In this document: positions 5,654-8,692 of the stretch, piece by piece
How positions within the stretch are numbered: the stretch's first letter is position 1
How the letters are laid out: every line of letters starts with the position of its first letter
Origin: Pseudomonadota bacterium
Lineage (GTDB): Bacteria; Pseudomonadota; Alphaproteobacteria; Acetobacterales; Acetobacteraceae
Assembly: GCA_021784255.1 (NCBI GenBank)
Contig: JAJXSZ010000119.1
Coordinates: forward strand, 1-8,692
DNA: 8,692 nt
Direction: 5' to 3'
Made by a program: the position numbers and the translations under genes
The notes under the pieces: generated by a model
Told to the model about the DNA's origin: nothing
The model's database searches: none
What the model saw: only the letters and a program-made list of their open reading frames with translations

Positions 5654-7363
5654 ATGAGCACGCATTTCGACACGATCATCGTCGGTGGCGGCTCCGCCGG
5701 TGCGGTCCTGGCCAATCGCCTGTCGGCGCGCAGCGGGCACCGGGTGCTGCTGATCGAGGCGGGCGAAGACACCCCCGTCGGCGCGGTTCCCGCCGCCATT
5801 CTCGACAGCTTCCCGGGCACCGCCTACCTCAATCCCCGCTTCACCTGGAACGACCTCGAGGTCACGACCGAAACGATCCCGCATAACCGCCCGGATGCGC
5901 GCCCGCGCCTGCGCCAGTACGAGCAGGCGCGCGTGCTGGGCGGCGGATCCTCGATCAACGGCCAGCTCGCCAATCGCGGCGCGCCGGCCGACTACGACGC
6001 GTGGGAGGCGCGCGGCGCCGCCGGCTGGAACTGGAACAGCGTTCTCCCCTATTTCCGCAAGCTCGAGCGCGACGTCGATTTCGACGGGCCGCTGCACGGC
6101 AAGGACGGTCCGGTGGCGGTGTCGCGGATCTTTCCCGACCGGTGGTCGCAACATGCGCTCGCCATGGCGCGGGCCTTCGCCGCCGTCGGGCTGGCCTATC
6201 GCGCCGACCAGAACAGCGCCTTCGAAGACGGGCATTTCCCGATTCCGATTTCGAACGTGAACGACCGGCGTGTCTCGACCGCGATCGCCTATCTCGACCC
6301 CGCGACACGCCAGCGTGCCAACCTCACCCTGCTCACCGGCGCGCACGCGACGGGCCTGCATTTCGACGGACTGCGCTGCACCGGCGTCGGCGTCATGGTC
6401 GAGGGCAGGAGCGTCGCCTTCGGTGCCGGCGAGGTGATCCTCAGCTGCGGGGCCATCCACTCGCCGGCGATGCTGCTGCGCGCCGGCATCGGTCCGGCGG
6501 CCGAGCTTCGCGAACTCGGGCTCGCCGTCCTGGCGGACCGGCCCGGCGTCGGCTACGGCCTGATGGACCACCCCTCGGTGGCGCTCGCCGCGTTCGTCCT
6601 GCCGCACGCGCGGATCAACGGACGCACGCGGCGCCACGTGCTGCTCGGCTTGCGCTTCTCGTCCGGCCTCGAGGGGGCCCCGGCCGGCGACATGGCGGCG
6701 ACGATCGCGACCAAATCCGCATGGCACGCCGTCGGCGATCAGATCGCCACGCTCAATATCTGGGTCAACAGGACCTACTCGGAAGCCGGGCGCGTTCGCC
6801 TCAGGTCGGGCGATTGGCGCGACAGGCCGGGCGTGGACTTCAACCTGCTTGCCGATCGCCGCGATCTCGAGCGCCTGGCCGGCGCCGTCCGGCGCTTCGC
6901 GGCCCTCCTCGACCGCCCGGAACTTCGCGGCGTCATCGCCGATCCCTTCGCGGCCAGCTACAGCGACAAGGTGCGGCAGGTGGCGGCGATAACGCTGCGG
7001 AACCGCGTGCTCACGGCCATCCTGGCGCGCCTGCTCGATGGCCCCGCCGCGCTGCGCCACCATCTCATCGCGAAGCTGATCGTCGAGGGGCCGCCGCTCG
7101 CGAGCCTGCTGCGCGATGACGAGGCCCTGGAGGCGTTCATCCGGCGCGCCACCGTCGGCGTCTGGCACGCCTCGTGCTCCTGCCGCATGGGTGGCGACGA
7201 AGACCCGATGGCCGTCACGACCCCGCTGGGAGCGGTGCGCGGCGTCGCCGGACTACGTGTCGTTGACGCATCGATCTTTCCGGTCATTCCCTGCGCGAAC
7301 ATCAACCTGCCGACGATCATGGTGGCGGAGCGGATCGCCGACGGGATCCTGCAGGGAGCGTGA
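5654..7363 (+). CDS. GMC-family FAD-dependent alcohol dehydrogenase (choline dehydrogenase-like)
   Basis: This 569-residue glucose-methanol-choline oxidoreductase is the usual family length and uses FAD to oxidise a primary or secondary alcohol to a carbonyl. The dinucleotide fold has GGGSAG at 11-16 with Glu35 (LLIEAGE) for the FAD ribose. GMC signature 1 is centred on GGGSSING at 96-103, and signature 2 is GAIHSPAMLLRAGIG at 266-280. The C-terminal active site has WHASCSCRMG with His505 and CANINLPTIMVAER with Asn549, a His/Asn arrangement like choline dehydrogenase. No export signal is seen. Electrons probably go to the respiratory chain or oxygen; the acceptor is unknown. The ATG at 5654 puts the FAD motif at the usual place, although the ribosome-binding site is weak. 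The gene is convergent with the second repressor gene (21-base gap), and operator D suggests LacI control. The substrate is not deducible. Confidence 0.93.
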   Translation: MSTHFDTIIVGGGSAGAVLANRLSARSGHRVLLIEAGEDTPVGAVPAAILDSFPGTAYLNPRFTWNDLEVTTETIPHNRPDARPRLRQYEQARVLGGGSSINGQLANRGAPADYDAWEARGAAGWNWNSVLPYFRKLERDVDFDGPLHGKDGPVAVSRIFPDRWSQHALAMARAFAAVGLAYRADQNSAFEDGHFPIPISNVNDRRVSTAIAYLDPATRQRANLTLLTGAHATGLHFDGLRCTGVGVMVEGRSVAFGAGEVILSCGAIHSPAMLLRAGIGPAAELRELGLAVLADRPGVGYGLMDHPSVALAAFVLPHARINGRTRRHVLLGLRFSSGLEGAPAGDMAATIATKSAWHAVGDQIATLNIWVNRTYSEAGRVRLRSGDWRDRPGVDFNLLADRRDLERLAGAVRRFAALLDRPELRGVIADPFAASYSDKVRQVAAITLRNRVLTAILARLLDGPAALRHHLIAKLIVEGPPLASLLRDDEALEAFIRRATVGVWHASCSCRMGGDEDPMAVTTPLGAVRGVAGLRVVDASIFPVIPCANINLPTIMVAERIADGILQGA

Positions 7364-7384
7364 GGCTGGGCGGGCGCGAGGCGC

Positions 7385-8503
7385 TCAGCGCTGCGTCGGC
7401 GGCGGGGCGGTGCTGGCGCGCATGACGAGCTTCGCCTCGAGCAGCGGCGGTGGCTTGTTCACGCCTTCCTCGAGCACCCGCAGGATGTGACGCGCGATCT
7501 CCTCTCCCAGCTCCCGACTGGGCACCCGGATCGTCGTCAGCGGCGGATCGAGATGGGCCGACATTTCGGTGTCGTCGAACCCGACCACGCTGAGCTCATC
7601 CGGCACCGAAATGCCGAGAGCCCGCGCCTCGATGAGCGCGCCGCTCGCGAGATAGTCATTGGCACAGATCAGCGCCGTGGGGCGCGAACCGGGCGCGGCG
7701 AGGATGGCGCGCAGGCCCATGCGCCCGCCCTCGATGGCGCGGCTGTCGGCCCGCGTGAAGTGCTGCGGGCGGATCGCGATCCCGGCCTGCGCCAACCGGT
7801 CCCGCGCGCCCGCGATGCGCTGCTGGATGCGGTCGTTCATCTGATCGGGCGGCGCAATCATCGCGAAATTCGTGTGCCCCAGCTCCAGCAGGTGGCCGGC
7901 GATGCGGAACGCGGCATCGTAGTTGTCGAAGCCGATGCAGGGCCGGCCGGTCTTCCGGCTGGTCGCATAGGTGATGACATGCGCGACATTCCGGCTGTCG
8001 AGCATGTCGTACAGCTCCTGGGGCTGCGCTTCGCCGACGAGGACCAGAAACTCGACGCCCTGCTCCACCATCTTGAAGCCCTGCTGGATGCGCAGCTCCG
8101 CCGAATTGTCCACGCAGCCGATGAACAGCGTATAGCGAGCCTTGCCGAGTTCGCGCTGCAGCGTATCGACCAGCAACGCGAAATTCTGGTGGCCGAGCGT
8201 CGGGATCAGCGCGCCGACGGTGCGCGTGCGCAGCGATGCGAGCGCCTTGGCCGGCCCGTTGGGCACCCAGTTCAGCTCGCGCACCGCCTTGACCACACGC
8301 TCGCGCAGCGCCGGCGAGACCAGCTCGGGCGTGTTGAGCGCGCGCGATACCGAGGCCGTTGAAACCCCGGCCACGCGCGCGACGTCGTCGAGCTTGACGG
8401 CCGTTGGGTTGGTCCGGCGCGCGCGTCGGCGCTCCGGCGCGCCGCCCGCCGGAGGGGGCGCGGCCGTCGGCTGTGGGGTGCGGGCGCTCTTCGCTGGGCT
8501 CAT
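7385..8503 (-). CDS. LacI-family transcriptional repressor (second of two)
   Basis: This is a 372-residue LacI/GalR regulator. Before the DNA-binding domain comes a disordered-looking extension of about 36 residues, rich in Pro, Ala and Arg. The helix-turn-helix is at 38-57 (LDDVARVAGVSTASVSRALN), with Leu88 in the hinge, then a sugar-binding-protein-like effector domain with NDR in the middle and VVGFDDTE near the end. The recognition helix differs from that of the first repressor by two conservative changes (Thr to Ser, Val to Ala), and both proteins share WVP, PTL and RPQH stretches, so they are paralogues likely to read the same operators. Operator E lies 45 bases upstream of the ATG at 8503, which suggests autoregulation. 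The ribosome-binding site is weak. A later in-frame start inside the extension is possible. The effector is unknown. Confidence 0.93.
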   Translation of the reverse strand: MSPAKSARTPQPTAAPPPAGGAPERRRARRTNPTAVKLDDVARVAGVSTASVSRALNTPELVSPALRERVVKAVRELNWVPNGPAKALASLRTRTVGALIPTLGHQNFALLVDTLQRELGKARYTLFIGCVDNSAELRIQQGFKMVEQGVEFLVLVGEAQPQELYDMLDSRNVAHVITYATSRKTGRPCIGFDNYDAAFRIAGHLLELGHTNFAMIAPPDQMNDRIQQRIAGARDRLAQAGIAIRPQHFTRADSRAIEGGRMGLRAILAAPGSRPTALICANDYLASGALIEARALGISVPDELSVVGFDDTEMSAHLDPPLTTIRVPSRELGEEIARHILRVLEEGVNKPPPLLEAKLVMRASTAPPPTQR

Positions 8504-8547
8504 GGCGGCAATCTATGGCGTTTCAGGCGCGCCGGCCAGCCGCGTCG

Positions 8548-8561
8548 TGTAAGCAATTACG
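8548..8561 (+). promoter_or_regulatory. LacI-type operator E upstream of the second repressor
   Basis: TGTAAGCAATTACG contains the perfect inverted repeat GTAA-GCAA-TTAC. Its central dinucleotide is CA rather than CG, a deviation shared with half site C2. It lies 45 bases upstream of the divergent repressor start and is probably the autoregulatory site. No convincing promoter hexamers were found beside it. Confidence 0.65.
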
Positions 8562-8646
8562 CCAAGCCAGGCGCGCGACGAATATCGAAAAAATGGTCGT
8601 ACCAGGCCGCAAATGCAAGGTAAGAAAGAGCCCGACCGCAAGCTTC

Positions 8647-8675
8647 TTGACACATGTCGTAAGCGATTTCATCCT
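8647..8675 (+). promoter_or_regulatory. Candidate sigma70 promoter for the gene beyond the right edge
   Basis: A consensus -35 TTGACA (8647-8652) is followed after 17 bases by CATCCT (8670-8675), a -10 with three of six matches. Operator F occupies most of the spacer, a classic repressible design. The promoter points out of the window, to a gene that is not visible. Confidence 0.55.
8658..8671 (+). promoter_or_regulatory. LacI-type operator F inside the right-edge promoter
   Basis: CGTAAGCGATTTCA is the best consensus member of the family in this window, differing from B and from D by one base each. It lies between the TTGACA -35 and the proposed -10, so occupancy would exclude RNA polymerase. 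Confidence 0.75.
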
Positions 8676-8686
8676 GACCGCGGTCA
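8675..8686. promoter_or_regulatory. Perfect 12-bp palindrome TGACCGCGGTCA
   Basis: TGACCGCGGTCA is an uninterrupted inverted repeat beginning three bases after operator F. It overlaps the predicted transcription start of the right-edge promoter. It is unlike the LacI-type sites, so it may be the operator of a different regulator, or a leader RNA element. No partner regulator is visible in the window. Confidence 0.4.
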
Positions 8687-8692
8687 GCCAGG

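Noticed and set aside
5402..7168. A 588-codon open frame on the minus strand opposite the GMC gene
   Set aside because: It is antisense to a clear GMC dehydrogenase, its translation is rich in Arg, Gly, Asp and Ala without any recognisable domain, and long antisense frames are expected in GC-rich coding DNA. It also runs through the operator region.
7364..7395. Possible terminator between the convergent GMC and second repressor genes
   Set aside because: GCGCTCAGCGC at 7381-7391 has a loop of one base and no T-tract, and it overlaps the end of the repressor gene.

Overview
The window is GC-rich (about two thirds G+C by eye), has dense short-gap genes and GTG/ATG stop-start overlaps, and carries gene families typical of the accessory catabolism of high-GC Proteobacteria. 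An alphaproteobacterium (rhizobial or rhodospirillal type) is my best guess, with a betaproteobacterium not excluded. No rRNA, tRNA, CRISPR array, transposase or complete mobile element was seen.

Layout from left to right. A MaoC-type hydratase (122-583, +) overlaps by one base a two-domain EthD-like protein (583-1272, +). A first LacI-family repressor faces them (1501-2625, -). It is divergent from an operon of a Gfo/Idh/MocA NAD(P)-dependent dehydrogenase (2852-3937, +) and a hotdog acyl-CoA thioesterase (3934-4350, +, 4-base overlap). A DapA-family aldolase/dehydratase follows (4387-5343, -). It is divergent from a GMC-family FAD alcohol dehydrogenase (5654-7363, +). A second LacI-family repressor (7385-8503, -) is divergent from an unseen gene beyond the right edge, whose promoter appears to lie within the last 50 bases.

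The most informative structure is regulatory. All three divergent intergenic regions carry copies of one LacI-type operator with consensus near YGTAAGCGATTTCA: 2710-2723, 2780-2793, 5404-5417, 5475-5488 (half site), 5534-5547, 8548-8561 and 8658-8671. The two LacI proteins have almost the same recognition helix (VSTATVSRVLN and VSTASVSRALN), so both probably read these sites. The simplest reading is one regulon: a two-repressor-controlled catabolic cluster in which a GMC dehydrogenase and a Gfo/Idh/MocA dehydrogenase oxidise a polyol- or sugar-like (or other hydroxylated) substrate, a DapA-type lyase cleaves or dehydrates an oxo-acid, and CoA-linked steps (thioesterase, MaoC hydratase) finish the pathway. 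The substrate cannot be named from sequence. No transporter lies in the window; one may be the gene driven by the right-edge promoter. The MaoC/EthD pair has no visible copy of the operator and may belong to a different transcription unit entering from the left.
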